Below the pieces are notes generated by a model, which was not told where the DNA came from, made no database searches, and worked only from the letters and a program-made list of their open reading frames with translations. DNA of 21,910 nucleotides. It comes from Ruminococcus sp. UBA7013 (GTDB taxonomy: Bacteria; Bacillota; Clostridia; Oscillospirales; Ruminococcaceae). This document shows positions 1 to 7,840 of the stretch, in pieces; the stretch's first letter is position 1, and each line of letters opens with the position of its first letter. Position numbers and translations under genes: made by a program. The stretch lies in contig DJXD01000059.1 in the NCBI GenBank assembly GCA_002449585.1, forward strand, positions 1 to 21,910. The letters run 5' to 3'.

Positions 1-61
1 ATATTATATCTAACTTTTCTTAAAAAAATCTTAAAAATTTAATTTTTTTGGGAAAAAATAA

Positions 62-106
62 AAATCAATTGATTTTTTACATAATTCACAAAAAATCCAT
101 TGATTT
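62..106 (+). promoter_or_regulatory. Tandem palindromic operator-like sites before the glycoside hydrolase gene
   Basis: Two copies of a 14-bp palindrome lie here. The first, AAATCAATTGATTT at 62-75, is perfect and extends to an 18-bp palindrome at 60-77. The second, AAATCCATTGATTT at 93-106, differs at one base. Their centres are 31 bp apart, about three helical turns, and the second covers the -35 hexamer. This suits a dimeric repressor binding the same DNA face twice. No regulator gene is nearby, so the binding protein is unknown. Confidence 0.5.
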
Positions 107-128
107 CCGGGATCAGATATGCTATAAT
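100..128 (+). promoter_or_regulatory. Sigma-A type promoter of the glycoside hydrolase gene
   Basis: A -35 box TTGATT (100-105), a 17-bp spacer and a perfect -10 box TATAAT (123-128), preceded by an extended -10 TGC. Transcription should begin near 135. A G-rich Shine-Dalgarno (143-149) precedes the ATG at 155. Confidence 0.75.
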
Positions 129-154
129 AAATAAAAAATCATGGGGGAATTTTC

Positions 155-2710
155 ATGAAAATACAAAAATTAATTTCAGCATTATCTGCTGTTACATTGC
201 TGACGAGTGCAATGCCTGTTCCTGTTTTTGCAGAAGAATCTGCTTTATTAGATGCAACAAAGTTTATGATCCGGGATGAAAATCTGGTTTATCTGGGGGC
301 GGATTATCTGAACGATGCAAGTATTTTATTCAATGATCAAGATAAAGTCCCTGCCAGTCCTGAACAGACTAATGTGAATGCAGATCTCTGGAATGCAACA
401 GATAGAAATAACTGGAAACCAAATTGGCAGGCAGAATTTGGAGATGATGCATTTTATATAGATCTCAATGCAAATTATAAAATCACAGGAATCTGTTTTC
501 TGGATACCAATGGCGTACAAACATGGACTATTCAAAGCGGTGAACCTTATCATTGGCAAGATGTTACAAGCTTTGAAACAGATGCTTATCAGACATGGCG
601 CAGTATTATATTTGAAACACCTGTTGAAACTAGATATTTGCGATTTGTCACGGCTTGTGGTGATAGCGGCATCAGCGAATTAGCATTATATGGCTATCAG
701 ATTTCAGATCTCACAGAAGAACAAAAAGCCAGAAATGCCGCCAAGCCTTCCGGAAGTCAGAAATCAAATCTTACTGCTGGCCAGAAAATCGGATTCAATG
801 CTTTTATTGATGACCCTATGACAGCCATTTTTGCCGGCGGTAATGTCCGTGAATATCATAATTTCAACTGGCTTTATGATGATGCCGGAAAAGTGAAATT
901 CACTCAGGGAACATGGGGCGATATGGATGCTTATTATCAGGCCATGAAAAACCAGAATATCAGCATCATCCCTTGTTTTCAGGGCGGAAGTAGCTATATC
1001 TCCGGCGCAGATAAGCCTGAAATTGCAGTCCCTCAGGGTGCAGATACGCTTGATCCCGCAAGCTATGCACTTCATGCTCAAGCATTATATCAGGTAGCCG
1101 CCCGTTATGGAAGTAATCAGAATATTGATGCCAATACTCTCAATGTGTCAGATCATTCTGAAATCAAGACAGGTTTGGGGCTTCTGGATACACTCGAAAA
1201 TTCCAATGAACCAAATAAAACATGGAGCGGTAAAGCAAATTATTTTTCTCCGCAGGAACTCGCTGCCATGTGCTCCGCAGATTATGACGGCCATGAAGGA
1301 ACTATTTCTAATGCAGGTGTCAAAGCCGCAGATCCTAATTTTAAATTAGCTATGGGCGGTCTGCTGAATACTGCATCTGTACTGGATTATTTATCTGAAA
1401 TGAAACTTTGGTTTGATTATCACAGAACAGACGGAAAATTTGCTGTTGATGTCATCAATATCCATATGGGCGCAGATACAGCCAATCCAGAAGAATCTTC
1501 TCTTAAATCTAATATCCAAAAAATACAAAACTGGATAAAAGAAAATGCCCCAGGTACAGAACTCTGGATTTCAGAATTTGAAATCCCAATGAGCGACTGC
1601 GAAACAGACGGACTTGATAATCATGATAATGCATTATATCAGAAACGCTATGCCCAACGCACAGCAAGAACTTATCTGACAGCGATTTCAGCCGATATTG
1701 ACAGAATGACAAAATTTCAGCTCCGTGATGAAGGCGAAGGCGTTTATTATAATTCCGGCCTCACTACCGGAAAAGGAGAATGGAGTAAAAAACTTGCTTG
1801 GTATTATGTCGCCTGTATGACAACTGTTCTCGAAAATGCGGATTTTACAGCTGATCTGTCAGAAAATGGCATCTGCAATTATGAATTCACAGACAGAACG
1901 ACAGGAGAAAAAATATATTGCCTCTGGTCACCTACTTCAGAAGATAAAGTTATTCCTGATTATAAATTAAAGATGAATGCTAATTATGCTTACCTCACAG
2001 AGCCCGGAATTTATGCAGAAGGTGTTGTTTCAGAACTCCCTATCTCAGACGGATCTGTAACGATTGCAATTACAGAAACCCCTGTATTTGTAACAGCATC
2101 CGCATCCAAAAAGCAGATCATCAACGGCAAAGGCAAGCGCATCACTCCTGAAACCATCATTTCTGATAATATGAATCAGTTTTCCAGAATGTTTGATGAA
2201 CAGGATACCATGCCGGAATATATTTACAGTGATACCGCTGGGCTGAATCTTCCTGAAACAAATGTCACTGTCTCAGGGCAGACATGTTATGTTCAGCTGG
2301 ATCAATCCTATATTTTGACCGGCTTCGGCGTTTATGATACTTATGGAACAGGCAGTCTTGAAATCTATGATGCTAATACAGATTTGTTATTATGGTCCAC
2401 AGATATGGGCGGCTATATGTCAAGAAGCATTTCCCTGACTGCGGACAGCGCACCCACTGACAAATTAAAAATTATCAAGGGCGGCGGAGATCTGAATGAA
2501 CTTGCATTTTATGGCTATCCTGCGCCGGAATCTATTCAGATGGATGTCAATGCAGATGGCGCATTCAATTTGCTGGATATTATCACAATGCAAAAATGGC
2601 TTCTGAATGATGGTACAACATTAGCTGACTGGAAAGCCGGGGATTGTGATCAGAATCAGAAAATTAATATTTATGATTTGATTCTCATGAAAAAAGCTCT
2701 ATTAAAATAA
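155..2710 (+). CDS. Secreted dockerin-containing glycoside hydrolase (clan GH-A-like), family not assigned
   Basis: An 851-residue secreted enzyme that probably cuts plant or other polysaccharide while docked on a cellulosome. Residues 1-26 are a signal peptide, with likely cleavage after VFA. Residues about 50-181 form a discoidin-like beta-sandwich module. Residues about 205-570 look like a TIM-barrel hydrolase: ENSNEP carries the candidate acid/base Glu352 and WISEFE the candidate nucleophile Glu474, a pattern typical of clan GH-A. A second module resembling the first lies at about 670-788; both contain an F-(N/D)-(D/E)-QD-x-x-P segment and end in ELA-(L/F)-YGY. Residues 797-851 are a type I dockerin with two calcium-loop repeats, starting DVNADG and DCDQNQ. 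Substrate and GH family cannot be told from the sequence alone. The secreted, dockerin-borne nature is secure; the catalytic residues are inferred from motifs. Confidence 0.85.
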   Translation: MKIQKLISALSAVTLLTSAMPVPVFAEESALLDATKFMIRDENLVYLGADYLNDASILFNDQDKVPASPEQTNVNADLWNATDRNNWKPNWQAEFGDDAFYIDLNANYKITGICFLDTNGVQTWTIQSGEPYHWQDVTSFETDAYQTWRSIIFETPVETRYLRFVTACGDSGISELALYGYQISDLTEEQKARNAAKPSGSQKSNLTAGQKIGFNAFIDDPMTAIFAGGNVREYHNFNWLYDDAGKVKFTQGTWGDMDAYYQAMKNQNISIIPCFQGGSSYISGADKPEIAVPQGADTLDPASYALHAQALYQVAARYGSNQNIDANTLNVSDHSEIKTGLGLLDTLENSNEPNKTWSGKANYFSPQELAAMCSADYDGHEGTISNAGVKAADPNFKLAMGGLLNTASVLDYLSEMKLWFDYHRTDGKFAVDVINIHMGADTANPEESSLKSNIQKIQNWIKENAPGTELWISEFEIPMSDCETDGLDNHDNALYQKRYAQRTARTYLTAISADIDRMTKFQLRDEGEGVYYNSGLTTGKGEWSKKLAWYYVACMTTVLENADFTADLSENGICNYEFTDRTTGEKIYCLWSPTSEDKVIPDYKLKMNANYAYLTEPGIYAEGVVSELPISDGSVTIAITETPVFVTASASKKQIINGKGKRITPETIISDNMNQFSRMFDEQDTMPEYIYSDTAGLNLPETNVTVSGQTCYVQLDQSYILTGFGVYDTYGTGSLEIYDANTDLLLWSTDMGGYMSRSISLTADSAPTDKLKIIKGGGDLNELAFYGYPAPESIQMDVNADGAFNLLDIITMQKWLLNDGTTLADWKAGDCDQNQKINIYDLILMKKALLK

Positions 2711-2724
2711 AAGGAGACGGATCA

Positions 2725-3858
2725 ATGAATCTATCATTTACGGATTGTGTGGATATTGTTGGTTCTGCTGTTCCTGCATTCGAGGGTACTAAGAAATATA
2801 TTAGTACAGGTGCATTAGAGGATGATCATATAGATTTTTCGCAAGTGGAAAATGTCACTTATGCAAATAAGCCATCAAGGGCTAATTTGGCTTGTTTGCA
2901 GGGAGATATTGTATTTGCCAAAATGCAGGGGACACGAAAAACACTGCTCTTAAATCAGGAATCAGCGGAATATATCTATTCAACAGGATTTTGTGCTGTA
3001 AGAGCGAAAGAGAGCATTATCATGAAACGCTGTCTTTATCATTTGATTACAAGTGATTATTTTCTTTCACAGAAAGACAAATATTGTTCAGGAAGTACTC
3101 AAAAAGCAATCACCAATAGTGGACTGCAAAAAATAATGATTTCTGTTCCTAAAATGGAAAAGCAGAATGCATTATCAGATTATTTTGACAAAATAGATGA
3201 TAGCATTCATCTTTGCTATGCTATTCTCAAAAAGCTGGATCTGCTTGTCAAATCACGGTTTATTGAATTGTTTAGAATTGGCAAATATGAACCAGTTAAA
3301 TTGAAAACGGTTTGTTCTAAAATTACTGACGGAACACATAAAACACCTAACTATTTATCAGAAGGGATTATATTTATTTCTGCTAAAAATATAGTTAATA
3401 ATGAATTGAATCTTTCAGATGTTAAGTATATTTCAGAAGATGAATATAATGAAATACAAAAAAGGTGTCAAACTGAAATCTATGACATATTACTTTCAAA
3501 AAGTGGTTCTTTGGGGAGTCCTGTAATTTTGAAAACAAATGAACAGTTAGGATTGTTTGAAAGTTTGGCAGTTATAAAGTATGATAAAACTAAGCTACTG
3601 CCTGAATTTTTATGCGAGCAATTAAAAACAGAAGAGGTACAAAGGCAGTTTAAAATAGGGACAAAAGGTGTCACAATAAAGCATTTACACCTTAATGTAA
3701 TAGGTGATACTGATATTATTGTCCCCTCTCTTGAATTGCAAACGCAATTCGTCGAGTTTGTCCAGTCAGTTGATAAATCAAAATTGGCAGTCAAGCAGGT
3801 ACTGGAAAAGGCGGAAACACTCAAAAAATCGCTCATGCAGGAATATTTTGCATATTGA
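2725..3858 (+). CDS. hsdS: Type I restriction-modification specificity subunit (HsdS), orphan
   Basis: A 377-residue S subunit, which selects the DNA target for a type I methyltransferase/nuclease. The layout is typical: target-recognition domain 1 at about 1-140, a central conserved helix at about 145-185 (ending LLVKSRFIELF), recognition domain 2 at about 190-335, and a C-terminal conserved helix to 377 (QVLEKAETLKKSLMQEYF). Both halves look intact. A good Shine-Dalgarno (AAGGAGA, 2711-2717) precedes the ATG. It starts 14 nt after the glycoside hydrolase stop, with no promoter or terminator seen between them, so the two are probably cotranscribed. No hsdM or hsdR lies in the window, which makes it an orphan here. 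The second recognition domain is visibly more A+T rich than the first, as expected if domains were exchanged. It may work with an HsdM encoded elsewhere. Confidence 0.85.
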   Translation: MNLSFTDCVDIVGSAVPAFEGTKKYISTGALEDDHIDFSQVENVTYANKPSRANLACLQGDIVFAKMQGTRKTLLLNQESAEYIYSTGFCAVRAKESIIMKRCLYHLITSDYFLSQKDKYCSGSTQKAITNSGLQKIMISVPKMEKQNALSDYFDKIDDSIHLCYAILKKLDLLVKSRFIELFRIGKYEPVKLKTVCSKITDGTHKTPNYLSEGIIFISAKNIVNNELNLSDVKYISEDEYNEIQKRCQTEIYDILLSKSGSLGSPVILKTNEQLGLFESLAVIKYDKTKLLPEFLCEQLKTEEVQRQFKIGTKGVTIKHLHLNVIGDTDIIVPSLELQTQFVEFVQSVDKSKLAVKQVLEKAETLKKSLMQEYFAY

Positions 3859-3884
3859 TATATTAAAATAACTCCAAAAAACTA

Positions 3885-3913
3885 TTTACAAATCTTTCAA
3901 AATATGCTATAAT
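3885..3913 (+). promoter_or_regulatory. Promoter of the aquaporin gene
   Basis: TTTACA (3885-3890), a 17-bp spacer and TATAAT (3908-3913) with an extended -10 TGC. The 17 bp at 3902-3918 are identical to those at 117-133 in the glycoside hydrolase promoter. A strong Shine-Dalgarno AAGGAGG (3935-3941) follows. Confidence 0.75.
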
Positions 3914-3948
3914 AAATATAAACAAATTTTCGGAAAGGAGGGAAAAGC

Positions 3949-4653
3949 ATGAAAAATATCAGAAAATATGTTGCTGAAGTGATTGGCACTATGACTTTAG
4001 TTTTAATCGGATGTGGTACAGCTATGCTTGTAGGCTGTGATGCGGCCAGCGGTTCAGGCTATCTCCTGACAGCATTGGCTTTCGGATTGACAATTGTCGG
4101 TATGGCGTATTGTGTCGGCAATATCTCCGGCTGTCATATCAATCCAGCAGTATCGCTCGGCGTATTGATGAGCGGCGGCATGACAGGAGCAGAATTCGGC
4201 GGCTATGTTGTTTCGCAGTGCATCGGTTCTCTGCTTGGTTCTATTCTGCTGATGATTATTTTCGGGTTTGGCGGCGTGACAGATATGACCGGCGGTTTTG
4301 GCTCTAATGGTCTGGCAGGTGTAAATGGAAATCCTGTTGCTGGCCTGCTGGTGGAAATTCTGCTGACATTCATTTTTGTGCTGACAATTCTGGGTGTAAC
4401 ATCAAAAAAAGCAAATCATGGTTCATTTGGCGGTGTTGTGATTGGCTTCACGCTGGTGCTTGTGCATATTCTGGGCATTGGTCTGACAGGAACATCTGTC
4501 AATCCGGCCAGAAGCTTAGGCCCTGCTGTTGTGGCCGCAATCAGTGGCAATACAGCACCAATTGTGCAATTATGGGTATTTACCATAGGCCCTTTTGCAG
4601 GTGCGGCATTAGCAGCAGTTACTTACAAATTCCTGGAATCTGATGAAAAATAA
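3949..4653 (+). CDS. aqpZ: Aquaporin, AqpZ-like water channel (MIP family)
   Basis: A 234-residue six-helix membrane channel. The two hallmark NPA boxes are present: NPAV at 65-68 in SGCHINPAV, and NPAR at 185-188 in GTSVNPAR. Aligned by eye with E. coli AqpZ, the selectivity-filter positions are Phe45, His173, Thr182 and Arg188. That is the F-H-T-R set of water-selective aquaporins; glycerol facilitators have a Gly in place of the His. Length matches AqpZ (231 residues). The gene has its own promoter and Shine-Dalgarno and ends at a terminator hairpin, so it is probably monocistronic. It sits convergent to the cobalamin operon and no functional link with its neighbours is evident. Confidence 0.9.
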   Translation: MKNIRKYVAEVIGTMTLVLIGCGTAMLVGCDAASGSGYLLTALAFGLTIVGMAYCVGNISGCHINPAVSLGVLMSGGMTGAEFGGYVVSQCIGSLLGSILLMIIFGFGGVTDMTGGFGSNGLAGVNGNPVAGLLVEILLTFIFVLTILGVTSKKANHGSFGGVVIGFTLVLVHILGIGLTGTSVNPARSLGPAVVAAISGNTAPIVQLWVFTIGPFAGAALAAVTYKFLESDEK

Positions 4654-4668
4654 TCAGGATAGAAAATT

Positions 4669-4697
4669 TCCCCCGTCTCAGAAAACGGGGGATTTTT
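4669..4697 (+). terminator. Rho-independent terminator after the aquaporin gene, possibly bidirectional
   Basis: An 8-bp GC-rich stem, TCCCCCGT (4669-4676) with ACGGGGGA (4685-4692), an 8-nt loop, then five T (4693-4697). The minus-strand cbiC stop codon abuts this hairpin. On that strand the hairpin is followed by AATTTT, so it may also end the cobalamin operon. Confidence 0.85.
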
Positions 4698-5317
4698 CAT
4701 AATTGATATAATAATGCATTGCAGATTGCTGCTGCAACATTGCTCCCTCCTTTATTGCCTTGGGCGATGATGTAGGGCGTTTTCCCCTGCATGATCAATT
4801 TTTTTGCTTCTATGACGTTTACAAATCCGACAGGTACAGCGATAATCAGCACAGGATGCACATTTCCGGCTTGTATTAACTGATGCAATGCATATAGAGC
4901 AGTTGGTGCATTACCTATTGCAAAAATCAGATTTTTCTGGAGGGTACAGGCTTTTTCCATGCAGATCATTGCTCTGGTGATATTACGGGCTTTTGCTTCT
5001 GCGGCAACATCAGCATCAGCCATAAAACAATGCACCTGTCCGCCCATCTGATGCAGGATATTTTTATGAATTCCAGCGGCAGCCATATTTGTATCTGTAA
5101 CAATATCCGCACCATTTCGGAGAGCCTGCAACGCTTTTTCAATGGCATGATCTGAAAATTGCAGATTCTGGATATAATCAAAATCAGCTGTTGTATGGAT
5201 CACACGTTTTAAAATCTGTTTTTGTTGTTCCGGCATGGAAATATTTGCAATCTGTTCTTCAATGATAGCAAAACTTCGTGCTTCGATTTCTTTGGGTTTG
5301 AGAAGTTCAAAACTCAT
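4697..5317 (-). CDS. cbiC: Cobalt-precorrin-8 methylmutase
   Basis: Moves the methyl group from C11 to C12 to give cobyrinate, the last corrin-ring step before amidation. The catalytic His is His41 in RVIHTTADFDY, and the family signature GGSNVAAAICNALLY lies near the C terminus. I chose the ATG at 5317 (206 residues) because GAGGA stands 5 nt upstream of it and because this start lines up with Salmonella CbiC. An ATG four codons earlier (5329) overlaps the cobT stop in an ATGA, as at many junctions in this operon, but has no Shine-Dalgarno; it remains possible. This is the last gene of the operon and ends at the terminator hairpin it shares with the aquaporin gene. Confidence 0.9.
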   Translation of the reverse strand: MSFELLKPKEIEARSFAIIEEQIANISMPEQQKQILKRVIHTTADFDYIQNLQFSDHAIEKALQALRNGADIVTDTNMAAAGIHKNILHQMGGQVHCFMADADVAAEAKARNITRAMICMEKACTLQKNLIFAIGNAPTALYALHQLIQAGNVHPVLIIAVPVGFVNVIEAKKLIMQGKTPYIIAQGNKGGSNVAAAICNALLYQL

Positions 5318-5325
5318 ACTATTCC

Positions 5326-6381
5326 TCATTTCAATAACTGATATTTGCTGACAGCGGCTGTCTGAAAATCCGCTGATCCCTGATAAACGGCAAGTGCAAA
5401 ATCAAACAGCTGTGAGCCGATTACTGCGCCAGTTCCTTCACCAAGACACATATCACAATGCAGACAGGCATGTAAACCAATGGCATCCAGTACACATTTT
5501 CCGGCAGGTTCAGCAGAACAATGTGTTGCATAGATATAATATTTACATAATGGTGCAAGGCGGACAGCACAAAGTGCGGCAACAGCGGAAATAAATCCAT
5601 CAATCAGCACGGGCACATGATAAAATGCACCGCCAAGGAATGCACCAGTTATGCCGCAGAGATCAAATCCACCTAAGGCAGAAAGAACACCAATAATATC
5701 ATCTGGATCAGGATGATGCAAGGCAATTGCATCCCGGATAACAGAAATTTTATGCTGAATGCCTTTTTCTGTCAGGCCTGCTCCTCGTCCGGTTACAGTT
5801 TCAGGAGGGAGATGCTCCAGAACAGAGAGCACTGCACTGGATGTAGTTGTATTACCAATTCCCATTTCCCCCGTAATGATACAGTTATAGCCTTCTTGTT
5901 TTTTTTCACGAATCAGATCTATACCGGTGAGGATAGCTTTTTTGCATTCATCTCTGGTCATGGCAGGTTCTTGTGAAAAATTTTTTGTTCCACTTGCGAC
6001 TTTTCTGACAGAAAGGCCGGGACAGCGGATTGTTTCTGCAATGCCGATATCAATCGGAAAGACATCTGCATGAGCGATTTTAGCAAGTGCATTGACAGAA
6101 GCTGATCCTTTTGCAAAATTTTGTGCCATAGTGGCAGTTACTTCTGATCCGGTCTGTGTGACCTGTTCTTTGACAATGCCATTATCTGCACAGAATACAA
6201 GTACAGCTTTTTTCATAGGCGGGAACTGTTCTGATCTGATAATTCCGGCAAGTTTGACAAGCATTTCTTCCAGCTGTCCCAGACTGCGGAGCGGTTTGGC
6301 AATATTATCCCAATGTTCCTGTGCTTTTTTCATAGCACAAGCATCCGGCGGCTCAATTCCGGATAGATAAGTTTCTAGCAT
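5326..6381 (-). CDS. cobT: Nicotinate-nucleotide--dimethylbenzimidazole phosphoribosyltransferase
   Basis: A 351-residue enzyme that activates the lower-ligand base to alpha-ribazole phosphate for nucleotide-loop assembly. Visible signatures are the glycine-rich GEMGIGNTT (171-179) and CLGEGTGA with the catalytic Glu315, which corresponds to Glu317 of Salmonella CobT. Length matches the family (about 350). GGAGG lies 5 nt before the ATG, and the gene overlaps the end of cbiJ by 7 bp. No dimethylbenzimidazole synthesis gene (bluB or the bza genes) is visible, so the base is probably imported or made elsewhere, and it might not be dimethylbenzimidazole. Confidence 0.95.
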   Translation of the reverse strand: MLETYLSGIEPPDACAMKKAQEHWDNIAKPLRSLGQLEEMLVKLAGIIRSEQFPPMKKAVLVFCADNGIVKEQVTQTGSEVTATMAQNFAKGSASVNALAKIAHADVFPIDIGIAETIRCPGLSVRKVASGTKNFSQEPAMTRDECKKAILTGIDLIREKKQEGYNCIITGEMGIGNTTTSSAVLSVLEHLPPETVTGRGAGLTEKGIQHKISVIRDAIALHHPDPDDIIGVLSALGGFDLCGITGAFLGGAFYHVPVLIDGFISAVAALCAVRLAPLCKYYIYATHCSAEPAGKCVLDAIGLHACLHCDMCLGEGTGAVIGSQLFDFALAVYQGSADFQTAAVSKYQLLK

Positions 6382-7115
6382 ATATTTTCCTCCAATTTTT
6401 TTAAATTACTAATTATTTCTGGTATGCTCATACCTGTTTCATCTGGTCGTTTCAGCATCAGGACAGGAATGCCGGCAATTCGGGCGGCATTTATTTTTTC
6501 AGGCAGACCACCTCTTTGACCGCTATCTTTTGTAACGAGCACAGCTATTTGATATTTCTGAATTAAATCTAATGTATCCTGTTCAGAAAATGGGGGGATT
6601 GCAAAGATTACATGAGATACGGCCTTTTCTGCCATTCTGCGTGAATCTTCTGTATCCAGAATCCTGACAAAGCCTCTAGAATCGAAATTTTTCACATGCT
6701 GTTCATAGAAATGCAGTGTCATGACACCAGTTGTCAAAAGAATATTTCCGCTTAGATCTGACAGAATCCGGGCGGCTTCTTCTTTGCCGGAAACAAGATA
6801 TATTTTTTTATAATCATACTGCATTTCCGGGCGGATCAGCCGGAAATATGGCAAAGATAAGAATCTGCATGTTTCTTTGACATTTGCAGAAACCTGCTGT
6901 GCAAACGGATGAGAAGCATCTGCTACAGCATCAAAATCAGATAAGACATTCAAAAAGGCTTGTTTGTCAAGTCTTCCCACGCATATCCGGCAGGAACTAT
7001 TTTTCAGAATTTCTTTGCCGTATTCTGTCGCCGTGAATGCTGTAATATCATAATCCGGCAGTTGATGAATCAGACTAACAGCATCACTTGTTCCGGCAAT
7101 AACGGCAATTTTCAA
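6375..7115 (-). CDS. cbiJ: Cobalt-precorrin-6A reductase
   Basis: An NADH-type reductase of the corrin macrocycle (CbiJ/CobK family), 246 residues. Motifs seen: N-terminal GTSDA (8-12), DASHPFA (66-72) and TKDSGQRGG (195-203), the last followed by the usual K-x-x-AA segment. The start codon is TTG at 7115, overlapping the cbiH stop as TTGA. An upstream ATG at 7120 is in another frame and belongs to the last codons of cbiH. A G-rich stretch about 9 nt upstream can serve as the ribosome site. The rare start and overlap suggest translation coupled to cbiH. Confidence 0.92.
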   Translation of the reverse strand: MKIAVIAGTSDAVSLIHQLPDYDITAFTATEYGKEILKNSSCRICVGRLDKQAFLNVLSDFDAVADASHPFAQQVSANVKETCRFLSLPYFRLIRPEMQYDYKKIYLVSGKEEAARILSDLSGNILLTTGVMTLHFYEQHVKNFDSRGFVRILDTEDSRRMAEKAVSHVIFAIPPFSEQDTLDLIQKYQIAVLVTKDSGQRGGLPEKINAARIAGIPVLMLKRPDETGMSIPEIISNLKKLEENIC

Positions 7116-7840
7116 AGCATATACCCCCTTGGCGTGATCATGCGCTGATGTTTGATATAGCTTTGAGAATTACCAATCAGGACAATACAAAACATATCTA
7201 CAGGTTCAGCGGCTAATTTTCCCAATGTGGAAAACCATGCTTTCTGATCTGCTCGCCCTGCATTGCGTACAATTCCCACTGGTGTTTCAGCTGACTGATA
7301 TTTCATGATTAATTCAGCCGCTTTTGCAAGATAGGCGGTTCTTGTGTGTGATCTAGGATTATACAGGCAGATTACAAAATCCGCCTGTGCGGCACAAGAA
7401 ACACGATGATAAATCAAATCAAGTGGTGTCATGAGATCACTTAGACTGATGACAGCAAAATCATGCATCAATGGCGCACCCAGCACAGAAGCGGCCAGAC
7501 TTGCGGCGGTAATCCCCGGAATGATTTCAATTTCAGGATTTACTTGCATCTGATCAGCAATTTCGAGCAAAATTCCGGCCATGCCATAAATACCGCTGTC
7601 GCCACTGGATACCAGTGCAATGCATTTTCCATTCATGGCCTCCTGTACAGCCATTCGACAGCGATCTGTTTCACTTCGCATAGGGGAAGCATGATAACAT
7701 AGATCCGGAAACTGTTCTTTCAGCAAATTGATATATGTAGTATAGCCAATAATCAAATCCGCCTGATGCAAAGCAGAAATTGCTTGCTGTGTCATAAATT
7801 TCTGATCTCCTGAGCCAAATCCAATGACAAATATTTTCAT
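7112..7840 (-). CDS. cbiH: Cobalt-precorrin-3 C17-methyltransferase
   Basis: SAM-dependent C17 methylation and ring contraction, one of the defining steps of cobalamin synthesis. With the start at 7840 it is 242 residues, matching Salmonella CbiH (241). It opens with MKIFVIGFGSGD; the other family motifs are SSGDSGIYGMAG, IIPGITAASLAAS and the C-terminal MITPRGY. A 33-residue upstream extension is open but lies inside cbiG and lacks similarity to the family, so I rejected it. The ATG overlaps the cbiG stop (ATGA), and AAAGGA precedes it by 6 nt. It lacks the extra C-terminal iron-sulfur/reductase-like extension seen in some CbiH proteins. Confidence 0.93.
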   Translation of the reverse strand: MKIFVIGFGSGDQKFMTQQAISALHQADLIIGYTTYINLLKEQFPDLCYHASPMRSETDRCRMAVQEAMNGKCIALVSSGDSGIYGMAGILLEIADQMQVNPEIEIIPGITAASLAASVLGAPLMHDFAVISLSDLMTPLDLIYHRVSCAAQADFVICLYNPRSHTRTAYLAKAAELIMKYQSAETPVGIVRNAGRADQKAWFSTLGKLAAEPVDMFCIVLIGNSQSYIKHQRMITPRGYML

